DNA from: Bacteroidota bacterium
GTDB lineage: Bacteria > Pseudomonadota > Alphaproteobacteria > Puniceispirillales > Puniceispirillaceae
NCBI GenBank assembly: GCA_009936825.1
Contig: JAACDV010000260.1
Span: forward strand, 1 to 12,003
DNA: 12,003 nt
Reading direction: 5' to 3'
Shown here: positions 1-7,104 of the stretch, in pieces
Numbering within the stretch: position 1 is the stretch's first letter
Layout: every line of letters starts with the position of its first letter
Translations under genes and position numbers: made by a program
The notes under the pieces: generated by a model
The model's database searches: none
What the model saw: the letters and a program-made list of their open reading frames with translations, nothing else
Told to the model about the DNA's origin: nothing

Positions 1-145
1 AACCAAGCTCGGCGGCGGCCTTGCGCACTTTGGCGGCGGTTGTTTTTGACGCCGATGCTCCCGGCGTAAAAACCCGGCTGACCGCTGACTGGCTGACCCC
101 GGCCCGGCGCGCAACATCCAGTGATGTAGAGCTATCGCGTGGCAT
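1..145 (-). CDS. LacI-family transcriptional regulator, N-terminal part (cut by window edge)
   Basis: Only the first 48 codons are present; the gene runs off the left edge. The translation is a typical LacI/GalR DNA-binding head: LDVARRAGVSQSAVSRVF forms the helix-turn-helix (about residues 9-26), followed by a hinge-side segment with TAAKVRKAAAELG. Such proteins bind a palindromic operator as dimers and release it, or bind it more tightly, when a sugar-like ligand occupies the C-terminal domain, which is not visible here. The ATG start overlaps the stop of the upstream dehydrogenase gene by one base (TGATG), so it is probably translated by coupling as the last visible gene of the transport/catabolic operon. 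This suggests it is the local regulator; the palindrome at 8615-8628 is a candidate operator. Family assignment is firm from the head alone; ligand is unknown. Confidence 0.88.
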   Translation of the reverse strand, partial: MPRDSSTSLDVARRAGVSQSAVSRVFTPGASASKTTAAKVRKAAAELG

Positions 146-909
146 CAGTCAGCCGTCCATCCGCCGTCAATAATAAGAGCCGTTCCGGTAATCAATGCTG
201 CCGCCTTGGACGCCAGAAACTGAACCGCTCCCATGATATCCTCAACCTCGCCAACCCGGCCAAGCTTAATCTTTTCTTCAATCCAGCGCACCCGCTCAGG
301 GCGCGAAAATGTCTGTTCGGTCAGCGGTGTGCGAATAAAGGTCGGGCATATCGTATTAACGCGCACACCATGCGGGCCAAGCTCAATCGCCATAGATTTG
401 GTAAAGCCCTCAACCGCGTGTTTAGAGGCGGAATAAACCGCGCGGTCAATACCGCCAACAACCGCCATCTGGCTGGAGATATTGATTATCGACCCTTTGC
501 GGCCATCGGCCAACATCGCCTTGGCAACCGCTTGCGAAGCGAAATAAGCACCGCGCAGATTGATATTCATCACCGCATCGAAATCTTCGGGGCTGGTGTC
601 CACCGCCGGAGCGTGCCGTGCCACACCGGCGCTATTCACCAACACATCGAGTGGGCGCAGGGCATCAATACTGGCTGCCATGGCTTCGACATCCGCGATA
701 TCACTCAGACACGCCTCTGCCGAAAATCCGGCCGCTGATATCTGGGCAACCGCCGCATCGAGCTGGTCCGGGCGGCGCGCCATGACGATAACATGCGCCC
801 CCGCCTCAGCCAGCGCGGCCGCCGCAGCAAAGCCAATTCCCGACGAGCCACCAATAACCAGCGCTCGCAATCCATCAAGACGAAGGGAGGGGGTTTTGGG
901 TAGCGTCAT
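145..909 (-). CDS. Short-chain dehydrogenase/reductase (classical SDR)
   Basis: This 254-residue protein has the normal length of a classical SDR and all its signatures. The nucleotide-binding turn is GGSSGIG at residues 20-26, with Ile19 in place of the usual Thr. NSAG lies at 92-95. The catalytic set is Asn117, Ser146, Tyr159 and Lys163 (YSASK). The C-terminal part carries the usual GRVGEVEDI and TGTALIIDGGW blocks. Arg45-Arg46 after the second strand favour NADP(H) over NAD, but that is inference. It should oxidise or reduce a secondary alcohol/ketone in the cytoplasm. The start ATG overlaps the stop of the upstream two-domain SnoaL-like gene by four bases (ATGA), and its own stop overlaps the LacI start. 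In the DHPS pathway 2-dehydrogenases work beside HpsN, so a similar role is conceivable; equally it could be a sugar dehydrogenase feeding the lactonase. Substrate is not assignable. Confidence 0.9.
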   Translation of the reverse strand: MTLPKTPSLRLDGLRALVIGGSSGIGFAAAAALAEAGAHVIVMARRPDQLDAAVAQISAAGFSAEACLSDIADVEAMAASIDALRPLDVLVNSAGVARHAPAVDTSPEDFDAVMNINLRGAYFASQAVAKAMLADGRKGSIINISSQMAVVGGIDRAVYSASKHAVEGFTKSMAIELGPHGVRVNTICPTFIRTPLTEQTFSRPERVRWIEEKIKLGRVGEVEDIMGAVQFLASKAAALITGTALIIDGGWTAD

Positions 910-1979
910 GACAAAGCACCCTCATAGTGAATTGTGCCTTGCACCCGCGATTTATTAAATTCACGCACCCGTGCAAACACATCAACACCAAGCTGATCAT
1001 AGGTATGCAGCAAATCTACCAACACCCAGTTTTCCCGGATTAACCCATTTTCAACACGCCAAAAATCTAGCGACCGCATGGTCATTTTTTGCCCCGAAGG
1101 CGCAATGCCAAGCCAGCCATCGCCAGACACGGTCATTTCCATATTCGGCCAGCCGGTAACCGCCACATAATTTCCTTCAGCAAAAAAATGGGCCACACCG
1201 CCATTTGCTGTTCCGCCGCGCCGATCAGGCAGCGCATTCAAAAAGGGAATTTGATGCCAGTTGCGAAATCCGGCAATACCCCGCGCCGTGCCAATACCCG
1301 CAGGGCCGTACCAGCTCATCCGGGGGTGCCAAAACCGTTCGGCCTCCATGACTTGCGGGCCGCCTTGCGAGGGGTGTTTGGATAAATGTTCCAGCATCCC
1401 TATGACCACCGCCATGCTGGCATCGCTATCTACACCTGCCTGCTGCGGCGTCAAACCATCCTGTGTTGCGGGGCCCGGAACCAGCCATTCACGCCCCAAT
1501 GACGGTGCCATCGGCCAAGCATTGGCCTGCATCATCAAGCTGGGAATATCCCAAATCGCCTGCATTTCAACGATCCGGTTATCTTCAATCCGGAAAAATT
1601 CATGATAGCGCATTCCAACCTGATGACCCGTTGGCGGAATATCCAAAAACGGCGCCAGAAATGCCCCGGTGTAAAAGCCGCAGCCTCCCACCCAATCAGC
1701 ACCCTGCTCGGTGCGCCCCGCCATCAGGATCATGTCGCGGCGCTCCAGATCGGGAATGGCCCTGGACAGCGGCTCAAACGCCGTTTCATAAAGTGCGCCG
1801 GCCCCCGTCACATCACCAAAGGGCGCGCATAGATGGATGATAGCATCATCAGCCATGACCGCGCCCATCTCGCGGCGCACATCAGCCTGATTAAAATCAT
1901 ATAAAGCAGCCCGCAACGGCGCCATCATTCCCTTTAGAGCTTGTTGATGTTTGATTTGTTCCTTGAGGTCTTCACTCAT
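906..1979 (-). CDS. Two-domain SnoaL/NTF2-like protein (ester cyclase type)
   Basis: This 357-residue cytoplasmic protein consists of two SnoaL/NTF2-like domains, roughly residues 15-155 and 190-340. The second domain has [14 protein letters not shown] (222-235), GIAPSG (291-296) and [19 protein letters not shown] (317-335), closely matched by the one-domain protein at 3301-3870 and by the C-terminal half of the protein at 8661-9671. The D-x-x-H pair at Asp322/His325 is conserved in those relatives. In the first domain the equivalent is WDIPS (143-147), so Asp144 remains but the His is Ser147, hinting that this half may be structural or altered. SnoaL-family proteins include polyketide cyclases, isomerases and dehydratases, and many have no known substrate; function here is not known. 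It starts inside the stop of the HpsN-like gene (four-base ATGA overlap) and overlaps the SDR start likewise, which implies coordinated synthesis and probably a shared pathway. Confidence 0.8.
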   Translation of the reverse strand: MSEDLKEQIKHQQALKGMMAPLRAALYDFNQADVRREMGAVMADDAIIHLCAPFGDVTGAGALYETAFEPLSRAIPDLERRDMILMAGRTEQGADWVGGCGFYTGAFLAPFLDIPPTGHQVGMRYHEFFRIEDNRIVEMQAIWDIPSLMMQANAWPMAPSLGREWLVPGPATQDGLTPQQAGVDSDASMAVVIGMLEHLSKHPSQGGPQVMEAERFWHPRMSWYGPAGIGTARGIAGFRNWHQIPFLNALPDRRGGTANGGVAHFFAEGNYVAVTGWPNMEMTVSGDGWLGIAPSGQKMTMRSLDFWRVENGLIRENWVLVDLLHTYDQLGVDVFARVREFNKSRVQGTIHYEGALS

Positions 1980-3286
1980 TGGGCAGCCTCACCATAAGGG
2001 ACGTTCTTTCCGCCATAGCGGCGCACCCTGATGTTGGCCTGCTCGGCGTGACCAACAAACCCCTCAAGCATACAAAGACGCGAGCAATAGGCGCCTATCT
2101 CAGCCGCAGCCTCGTCGCTGGTTACCCTTTGATAGCTGTGTGTTTTCAGGAACTTGCCAACCCAAAGTCCGCCCGTATAGCGGCCAGCCTTTTTTGTCGG
2201 CAGCGTATGGTTGGTGCCAATGACCTTATCCCCGTTCGCCACATTCGTTCGCGGTCCAAGAAACAGCGCGCCGTAACACGTCATGTTTTCAAGGAACCAG
2301 TCATCACGGTCCGTCATCACCTGCACATGTTCAGAAGCGATATCATCGGCAACCTGCAACATCTCATCATAGGTATCGCAGACAATCACCTCGCCGTAAT
2401 CGCGCCAACTAACCGAAGCCGTATCGGCGGTTGGCAAGATGGCCAGCAACCGGTCAATTTCGGCCAGCGTATCTTCGGCTAGCGTTAATGAATTGGTCAG
2501 CAAAATAGCGGGCGAATTATAGCCATGTTCAGCCTGTCCCAGCAAATCGGTAGCGCATAATTCAGCGTCAACCGTGTCATCGGCAATCACCATGGTTTCG
2601 GTTGGGCCGGCGAACAGATCAATTCCAACACGCCCGAAAAGCTGGCGTTTGGCTTCGGCAACAAAGGCATTGCCCGGGCCAACCAGCATATGAACGGGAT
2701 CAATGCTCTGGGTGCCGATTGCCATTGCACCAACCGCCTGAATCCCGCCAAGCACATAAATTTCATGTGCCCCGCCAAGATGCATCGCTGCGATTACAGC
2801 GGCGTTCGGGCGTCCTTCGAAAGGCGGAGTTGTCGCAACAATGCGCGGAACCCCGGCGACAGACGCCGTCAGAACCGACATATGCGCAGACGCCACCATC
2901 GGGAATTTACCCGCCGGCACATAGCAGCCGACCGACTGCACCGGAATATTCTTATGCCCCAGGATCACCCCCGGCATTGTTTCAACCTCAACGTCCTGCA
3001 TCGAAGCGCGCTGAACTTCAGCAAAATTGCGGACCTGATCCTGCGCAAACCGTATATCATCCATATCGCGCGGTGAGACCTCAGCAATCAGCGCGTCAAT
3101 TTCACTCTGGCTCAAGCGGTAACTTGCCGGTGAGAAATTATCGAACTTTTCGGAAAGCTCCCGAACTGCCGCATCGCCGCGTGCTTCAATTTCGCCAAGC
3201 GCTTGTTCCACAACACCGCGAACGAGAGCATCATCTTCTGATCGTTCATCCTGCGGCTTACCTGTTTTAAGATACTTAATCGCCAT
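1976..3286 (-). CDS. hpsN: Histidinol-dehydrogenase-family enzyme, HpsN-like (sulfopropanediol/polyol 3-dehydrogenase type)
   Basis: This 436-residue protein is a HisD-fold NAD-dependent enzyme that should oxidise a primary alcohol to a carboxylate in two steps. Residues equivalent to the HisD zinc ligands are visible: Gln251 and His254 (GQAEH), Asp353 ([10 protein letters not shown]) and His413 (EGFVGHAEQ). So is the catalytic Glu319-His320 pair (ASEHVQ). GPGN at 203-206 and LFAGPTET are also typical. Stretches such as [34 protein letters not shown] and SPAILLTNS match my memory of HpsN, the sulfopropanediol 3-dehydrogenase of Cupriavidus, far better than biosynthetic HisD. The context, with no his genes, agrees. 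I chose ATG at 3286 because GGAG sits six bases upstream; a TTG one codon earlier is possible. The gene lies 14 bases after the one-domain SnoaL-like gene and overlaps the next gene by four bases. The HpsN-like subfamily is fairly sure; DHPS as actual substrate is not. Confidence 0.8.
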   Translation of the reverse strand: MAIKYLKTGKPQDERSEDDALVRGVVEQALGEIEARGDAAVRELSEKFDNFSPASYRLSQSEIDALIAEVSPRDMDDIRFAQDQVRNFAEVQRASMQDVEVETMPGVILGHKNIPVQSVGCYVPAGKFPMVASAHMSVLTASVAGVPRIVATTPPFEGRPNAAVIAAMHLGGAHEIYVLGGIQAVGAMAIGTQSIDPVHMLVGPGNAFVAEAKRQLFGRVGIDLFAGPTETMVIADDTVDAELCATDLLGQAEHGYNSPAILLTNSLTLAEDTLAEIDRLLAILPTADTASVSWRDYGEVIVCDTYDEMLQVADDIASEHVQVMTDRDDWFLENMTCYGALFLGPRTNVANGDKVIGTNHTLPTKKAGRYTGGLWVGKFLKTHSYQRVTSDEAAAEIGAYCSRLCMLEGFVGHAEQANIRVRRYGGKNVPYGEAAQ

Positions 3287-3300
3287 CAATCACTCCACAC

Positions 3301-3870
3301 TTACTTATCGCTTGGCACTTTATTCGGCGCATGATCCGCCACGAGATCCGGGCGGGGCGCTTGGCGTTCACCCTTATCGAACGCCTCCCAGCCTTCGCCG
3401 CCAAAGGCATCAACGCCGAGTTGAGCCATCACATGCGGAAAATCGACCATCACCCAGTTATCGACAATCTTGTCGTCAACGACTTTCCAAAAATCCATAT
3501 AGCGGATTTCGACCTTTTTTCCGGTGGGCGCGATACCCATAAATTCACCCGAATGAACCGCTTCCTGACGGCCAAACGCCGCTGCCCACTCGCCCATATA
3601 AAGACGCGCCTCATCAACACAAACCTTGTCAGAAAAAGCCGCCTGAAAAGGGCGTTGCCAGTTATCCTGAAATTCCTGAAGTCCGTTTTTAGTGCCGCAA
3701 CCGGCATTTCCCATCCAGCGAAATCCATCAGCAAAAAAGCTGCCAATATCGTCAATACGGTGATCGTTCAGCCCCTCAACCATGCCCTCAATAACCGCGC
3801 GCGTCGCCTCGGTCTTGGACATGTCTGTATCTTTAGTGAGTTCTGCTTGTTGCGGGCGGGCGCCAACCAT
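3301..3870 (-). CDS. One-domain SnoaL/NTF2-like protein
   Basis: This 189-residue protein is a single SnoaL/NTF2-like domain (about residues 20-160) with a polar, probably disordered C-terminal tail rich in Pro, Asp and Lys. It has WMGNAGCGT (52-60), PFQAAFSDK (74-82), MGIAPTGKKVEIRYMDFWKV (111-130) and NWVMVDFPHVMAQLGVDAF (138-156). These align by eye with the second halves of the two larger SnoaL-like proteins in the window, so the three are paralogues. The putative acid/base pair is Asp143/His146 in VDFPH. The start is well supported: AGGAGG lies six bases before the ATG, which overlaps the ATPase stop by one base (TAATG). An internal Met17 is a weaker alternative. Being placed directly between the transporter and the HpsN-like dehydrogenase, it probably acts on the imported compound or its first product. 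The reaction is unknown. Confidence 0.82.
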   Translation of the reverse strand: MVGARPQQAELTKDTDMSKTEATRAVIEGMVEGLNDHRIDDIGSFFADGFRWMGNAGCGTKNGLQEFQDNWQRPFQAAFSDKVCVDEARLYMGEWAAAFGRQEAVHSGEFMGIAPTGKKVEIRYMDFWKVVDDKIVDNWVMVDFPHVMAQLGVDAFGGEGWEAFDKGERQAPRPDLVADHAPNKVPSDK

Positions 3871-4943
3871 TATTTGCCTCCTGAAATACGGGTTTCACTT
3901 TTGCTGTTGAAAAGATGGCAGGCCGTCACCGGAAGTTGAATTTGAACCTGATCGCCAATCGCCGCGCGGTAATCCTTATGCGCCTTCACGCAAACCATCG
4001 TACCGCCAGCCCTGACCGTCACCATCGTCGCATCACCAAGAAGTTCCAACGCATAAACAGGGGCATCAATCAAACCGCCTGCCCCTTGTTTTTTACCGCC
4101 ATCCACCAGCGCTGCATCCTCAGCCCGGAACCCTAGAACCACGTCACCGTCGGGGCCGCCAAGGCCGCTAATCTCGATATTCTGCCCTGCAAAACTGCCG
4201 CCTTTCAGCGAGCCTGGGACAAGATTCATTGCCGGATTACCGATAAACCCAGCGACAAAAACATTCGCCGGATAATCATAAATTTCAGTGGGCGTGCCAA
4301 CCTGCTGCACCACCCCTTTATTCATCACCACGACTCGGTCCGCCAGCGTCATCGCCTCAATCTGGTCATGCGTCACATAAATCGTCGTAACCTTCAATTC
4401 ATGGTGAAGGTGCTTAATCTGGGCCCGCGTTGATACACGCAATTTCGCATCAAGATTGGATAGCGGCTCGTCCATCAAGAACACATTTGGCTCGCGGACG
4501 ATAGCGCGCGCAAGGGCCACACGCTGGCGTTGGCCGCCAGAAAGTTCAGCCGGACGCCGGTGTAAAAATTCGGTCAGTTCAACCATTTCAGCAGCGCGCA
4601 TAACGCGTTCATTATGCGTAGCACTGTTCACGCCGCGCACCTTTAGCGGAAAGCGGATATTCTCATAGACATTCATGTTGGGATAAAGACCGTAAGACTG
4701 AAAAACCATGGCGATATCACGGTCTTTAGGCTCCAGATCATTTACCCTCATATCATCAATCAGAATATCGCCTTCGGTGATTTCCTCGAGCCCGGCGATC
4801 ATCCGCATGGTGGTCGTTTTACCGCAGCCTGACGGACCCAGAAGCACCAGAAACTCCTGATCCTTAATATCCAGATCAAAGGTATCAACAGCGATGAAAT
4901 CGCCCCAGCGCTTGGTCAGATTTTTGAGAGAAATGCTTGCCAT
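3870..4943 (-). CDS. ABC transporter ATP-binding protein, MalK/UgpC type
   Basis: This 357-residue protein energises the importer encoded upstream. The ATPase motifs are complete: Walker A GPSGCGKTT (36-44), Q-loop Gln82 in VFQSYGLYP, signature LSGGQ (134-138), Walker B VFLMDE (154-159), D-loop SNLD and switch His192 in VTHDQ. The C-terminal third (about 235-350) is the extra OB/TOBE domain typical of carbohydrate-type ABC ATPases (CUT1, MalK/UgpC). FIGNPAMN marks its beginning as in those families. Two copies should sit on the cytoplasmic side of the permease heterodimer. The ATG lies nine bases after the stop of the second permease gene, with AAGGCG as ribosome site. Its TAA overlaps the next ATG by one base, tying transport to the enzymes. 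The family is certain; the transported substrate cannot be read from an ATPase. Confidence 0.96.
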   Translation of the reverse strand: MASISLKNLTKRWGDFIAVDTFDLDIKDQEFLVLLGPSGCGKTTTMRMIAGLEEITEGDILIDDMRVNDLEPKDRDIAMVFQSYGLYPNMNVYENIRFPLKVRGVNSATHNERVMRAAEMVELTEFLHRRPAELSGGQRQRVALARAIVREPNVFLMDEPLSNLDAKLRVSTRAQIKHLHHELKVTTIYVTHDQIEAMTLADRVVVMNKGVVQQVGTPTEIYDYPANVFVAGFIGNPAMNLVPGSLKGGSFAGQNIEISGLGGPDGDVVLGFRAEDAALVDGGKKQGAGGLIDAPVYALELLGDATMVTVRAGGTMVCVKAHKDYRAAIGDQVQIQLPVTACHLFNSKSETRISGGK

Positions 4944-4952
4944 ATCGCCTTT

Positions 4953-5861
4953 TTATCCCTTTACCGCGCCAGCCGTCAGCCCGCTGACAATCTGGCGTTG
5001 GAAGAACATCACCAGCACAAATAGCGGCGCCGTAGCAGACACCACCGCCGCCACCGCATACATCACGTTGCCCTGTTCTTGCGTTGACCCCAGAAAGCTG
5101 GCGATCTTTGGAACCATCGTCTGATTTTCTTCGGTCAGCAAAAGTCCGGTCAGCGCGAAATCATTATAGGCGAGCAGAAAGCTGAACAGCCCGGTGGTGA
5201 TCACCCCCGGCCACATCACCGGAATAATCACATAGCGGAACGCCTGAAACCGCGTGCATCCATCGACCATCGCGCTTTCATCTAGGTCCTTTGGAATGTT
5301 CAGAAAAAACGAATGCAACATCCATAAGGTGAAGGGCTGATTGATCGCCACCATGACAATAATTGTGGTGGTCAGATGCCCCCATAAATTCAATTCAAAG
5401 AAAGGTAGCATATAACCCGACACCAGCGTGATATGCGGCATCGCGCGGAACACCAGCGCAACGATAAGAATCCAGAACGCATATCTGAAACCGGACCGCG
5501 ATAATGCATAGCCGCCAAGCGTTCCAAGCGTCAGCGAGATTGCCACAACCGACAGCGTCATGATGCCGGTATTAATCGCGGCCTTCCAGAATTCTTCTTT
5601 GATCCAGGCACCTTCATATCCGGCAGAGGTGAATAATCCGCCCGTTTCCGCCATCGTGCGAACCCCGAAAATGGAGTTACGCCAGTCCTGTTTGGAAAAG
5701 AAATCGGCCTCAACCTTAAAGCTTCCCCACAAGGTCCAGAAAAACGGAAACGCCGCCAGCACCAGCCATAGGGCAAGGAATCCCAAAGAGAGAATAGTCA
5801 GCCATTTAGGTTGCCGCCCAGATTGCAGTGCTGCCGCAGCATTTGTATCGGATTTGCTCAT
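4953..5861 (-). CDS. Carbohydrate-type ABC transporter permease (MalG-like)
   Basis: This inner-membrane protein of 302 residues resembles the MalG/UgpE side of CUT1 importers. After a short polar N-terminus it has a first membrane segment (about 21-45), then an unusually long presumed periplasmic stretch (about 50-92) and five further hydrophobic segments. The cytoplasmic EAA loop that docks on the ATPase is LDESAMVDGCTRFQAFRYV (193-211) followed by IIP. The C-terminal end GLTAGAVKG is typical of the MalG family. I place the start at ATG 5861, where AGGGGG lies upstream, 14 bases after the stop of the preceding permease gene. An in-frame GTG at 5903 would overlap that gene and adds residues unlike the family. 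It forms the heterodimeric channel with the neighbouring permease. Substrate is not evident. Confidence 0.93.
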   Translation of the reverse strand: MSKSDTNAAAALQSGRQPKWLTILSLGFLALWLVLAAFPFFWTLWGSFKVEADFFSKQDWRNSIFGVRTMAETGGLFTSAGYEGAWIKEEFWKAAINTGIMTLSVVAISLTLGTLGGYALSRSGFRYAFWILIVALVFRAMPHITLVSGYMLPFFELNLWGHLTTTIIVMVAINQPFTLWMLHSFFLNIPKDLDESAMVDGCTRFQAFRYVIIPVMWPGVITTGLFSFLLAYNDFALTGLLLTEENQTMVPKIASFLGSTQEQGNVMYAVAAVVSATAPLFVLVMFFQRQIVSGLTAGAVKG

Positions 5862-5875
5862 GCTTGGCCCGCCCC

Positions 5876-6907
5876 CTATGCCGCACGCCGGTTGGCGCGC
5901 CACGTCCGGACAATCACCGGCGCCAGCAAAATGGACACACCCAAAATTGTCAGCATCGAAGTGGCCGCCGCCGACCCAAACAGCATCGTGCCATCACTGC
6001 CGCGAAGATCATTATAGATGATCCACGAAAGCGACGTGGCATTTGCCGCGGCATTAAAGCCTATAATCGGTTCGAACACGCGAAAATTATCCATCAGTTG
6101 AATCAACGAGATGAACACCACCAGCGGCATTAAATGCGGAATAACAACATGGCGAATGGTCTGCCAGCGATTGGCCCCGTCAATCATCGCACTTTCCAGC
6201 GTGTCTTGCGGCACCGTTTGAAGGCCGGCATAAAACACCACAAAGGCAAAGGGCGCTGAATGCCAAACCCCGTAAACCATCAAGGTGATCCAAGTCAGCG
6301 TTGATGACGCCTTTAGTGACAGATCGGGATCATCGAAAAGGATTTGCAAGGTACCGCCTAAAATCCCTTTGGCATCTATCATCCAGAACAGAATCAACGA
6401 GCCAATCAGCGGCGTTACAATCATCGGCAACAACGATATGAAAATCGTCGGACCTTTGAAGATCGAGGGAAGTTTATTTACCGCCAACGCAACCACAAAT
6501 CCCAGCATGATGACCAGCGGCGTCACCACAAACGTGTAGGCAAGCGTAAAACCGAGCGCCTTGTAGAACGGCAAATTCATAATCTTGGCAACAAAGTCAG
6601 AAAATCCGGCACGCTCTCTCCACGCCGTCCCTATTTCACCAAACGCCAGATGATTACGATTGCTGTAAGTGCCAAATCCGTTAAACCGGCCAAGCGGGGC
6701 TTCGCGGTTCAGCGCTTCGTTTGCCTCAATATTAACAACGGTGACTTCCTTACAGCCAAAGGGGCCGCAATTCTTGACCGTATCTAGAACCTGTTCATGT
6801 TCGATATAAAAAGACTGCAAACCAACCGAAATTATCGGCAGCGCGATGAATAAAAGCATCGCCAGCGCCGAAGGCCAGATAAAGCTGATAAAGGTACGAT
6901 GTGGCAT
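5876..6907 (-). CDS. Carbohydrate-type ABC transporter permease (MalF/UgpA-like)
   Basis: This 343-residue inner-membrane protein is the MalF/UgpA-side permease of the importer. Segment 1 is at about 8-30, followed by a presumed periplasmic region to about residue 115, longer than in minimal family members. That region contains CGPFGC (47-52), two cysteines that could form a disulfide. Five further hydrophobic segments follow. The EAA loop is LESAMIDGANRWQTIRHVV (238-256) and IP. I prefer the ATG at 6907, preceded by AGGTGAG at a good distance and immediately followed by a natural N-terminus (MPHRTFISFIWPSALAMLL). An in-frame GTG at 6967 adds 20 polar residues and lacks a ribosome site. The 197-base gap before it, carrying a hairpin, separates it from the binding-protein gene; the next permease begins 14 bases after its stop. 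Confidence 0.93.
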   Translation of the reverse strand: MPHRTFISFIWPSALAMLLFIALPIISVGLQSFYIEHEQVLDTVKNCGPFGCKEVTVVNIEANEALNREAPLGRFNGFGTYSNRNHLAFGEIGTAWRERAGFSDFVAKIMNLPFYKALGFTLAYTFVVTPLVIMLGFVVALAVNKLPSIFKGPTIFISLLPMIVTPLIGSLILFWMIDAKGILGGTLQILFDDPDLSLKASSTLTWITLMVYGVWHSAPFAFVVFYAGLQTVPQDTLESAMIDGANRWQTIRHVVIPHLMPLVVFISLIQLMDNFRVFEPIIGFNAAANATSLSWIIYNDLRGSDGTMLFGSAAATSMLTILGVSILLAPVIVRTWRANRRAA

Positions 6908-6964
6908 GCCGCCCGTCTCACCTCGTCGGGTAGATTGCGCCCCGGGATTACGCCAGTTTGGTTG

Positions 6965-6986
6965 CACCGGTTTAATTACACCGGTT
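6965..6986. repeat. Direct repeat CACCGGTT flanking TAATTA
   Basis: CACCGGTT occurs twice (6965-6972 and 6979-6986) with the palindrome TAATTA between. ACCGGT is itself palindromic. The pair lies about 60 bases before the permease start, in the gap holding the hairpins. It could be a protein-binding site, but no extended symmetry around either copy is visible and a role is speculative. Confidence 0.35.
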
Positions 6987-7023
6987 GGATTATGCTGGCT
7001 GAAAATTAAAAAGAATAAATAAA

Positions 7024-7046
7024 GCGATCAAAAATTGATCAAACGC
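7024..7046 (-). repeat. Small inverted repeat upstream of the permease gene
   Basis: GATCAA and TTGATC are separated by AAA (7026-7040), and flanking GCG/CGC could extend the stem with a bulge. On the minus strand it follows the larger hairpin and is followed by a T-rich run up to about 7000. It could act as a weak second terminator or as an RNA processing block between binding-protein and permease genes. The stem is short and AT-rich, so its role is uncertain. Confidence 0.35.
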
Positions 7047-7054
7047 TGATTAAG

Positions 7055-7094
7055 AAATTTGCAGAGAGTGGCAAGCCACTCTCTGCAAAAATTT
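7055..7094 (-). terminator. Strong hairpin between binding-protein and permease genes (attenuator or mRNA-stabilising stem)
   Basis: GCAGAGAGTGGC (7061-7072) and its exact complement (7075-7086) form a perfect stem with a tiny loop. Flanking AAATTT on both sides extends the pairing with a two-base bulge. It begins about 11 bases past the stop of the binding-protein gene. On the minus strand it is followed by AAATTTCTT, an imperfect U-tract, so partial termination is more likely than complete termination. In many binding-protein-dependent importers a hairpin at this place protects the upstream message and lowers permease expression; that role is inferred from position and structure. Confidence 0.7.
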
Positions 7095-7104
7095 ACCTAT
7101 AGGC

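Noticed and set aside
139..738. Plus-strand open frame of 199 codons opposite the SDR
   Set aside because: It is the antisense of a complete, well-recognised SDR and its translation shows no domain pattern.
2602..3270. Plus-strand open frame of 222 codons opposite the HpsN-like gene
   Set aside because: Antisense to a strongly conserved enzyme; the composition is rich in Gln, Arg and Pro as expected of a shadow frame.
1976..3286. Biosynthetic histidinol dehydrogenase (hisD)
   Set aside because: The fold and metal ligands fit, but the sequence blocks follow HpsN and the neighbours are transport and catabolic genes with no his genes.
5862..5903. GTG start 14 codons upstream for the MalG-like permease
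   Set aside because: It would overlap the preceding permease gene by 28 bases; ATG at 5861 has a purine-rich site and fits the family's N-terminus.
6908..6967. GTG start 20 codons upstream for the MalF-like permease
   Set aside because: No ribosome site precedes it and the extra residues are polar and atypical; ATG at 6907 has AGGTGAG upstream.
6965..6986. ACCGGT copies as LacI operators
   Set aside because: The six-base core is palindromic with a CG centre, but the flanks are not symmetrical around either copy.
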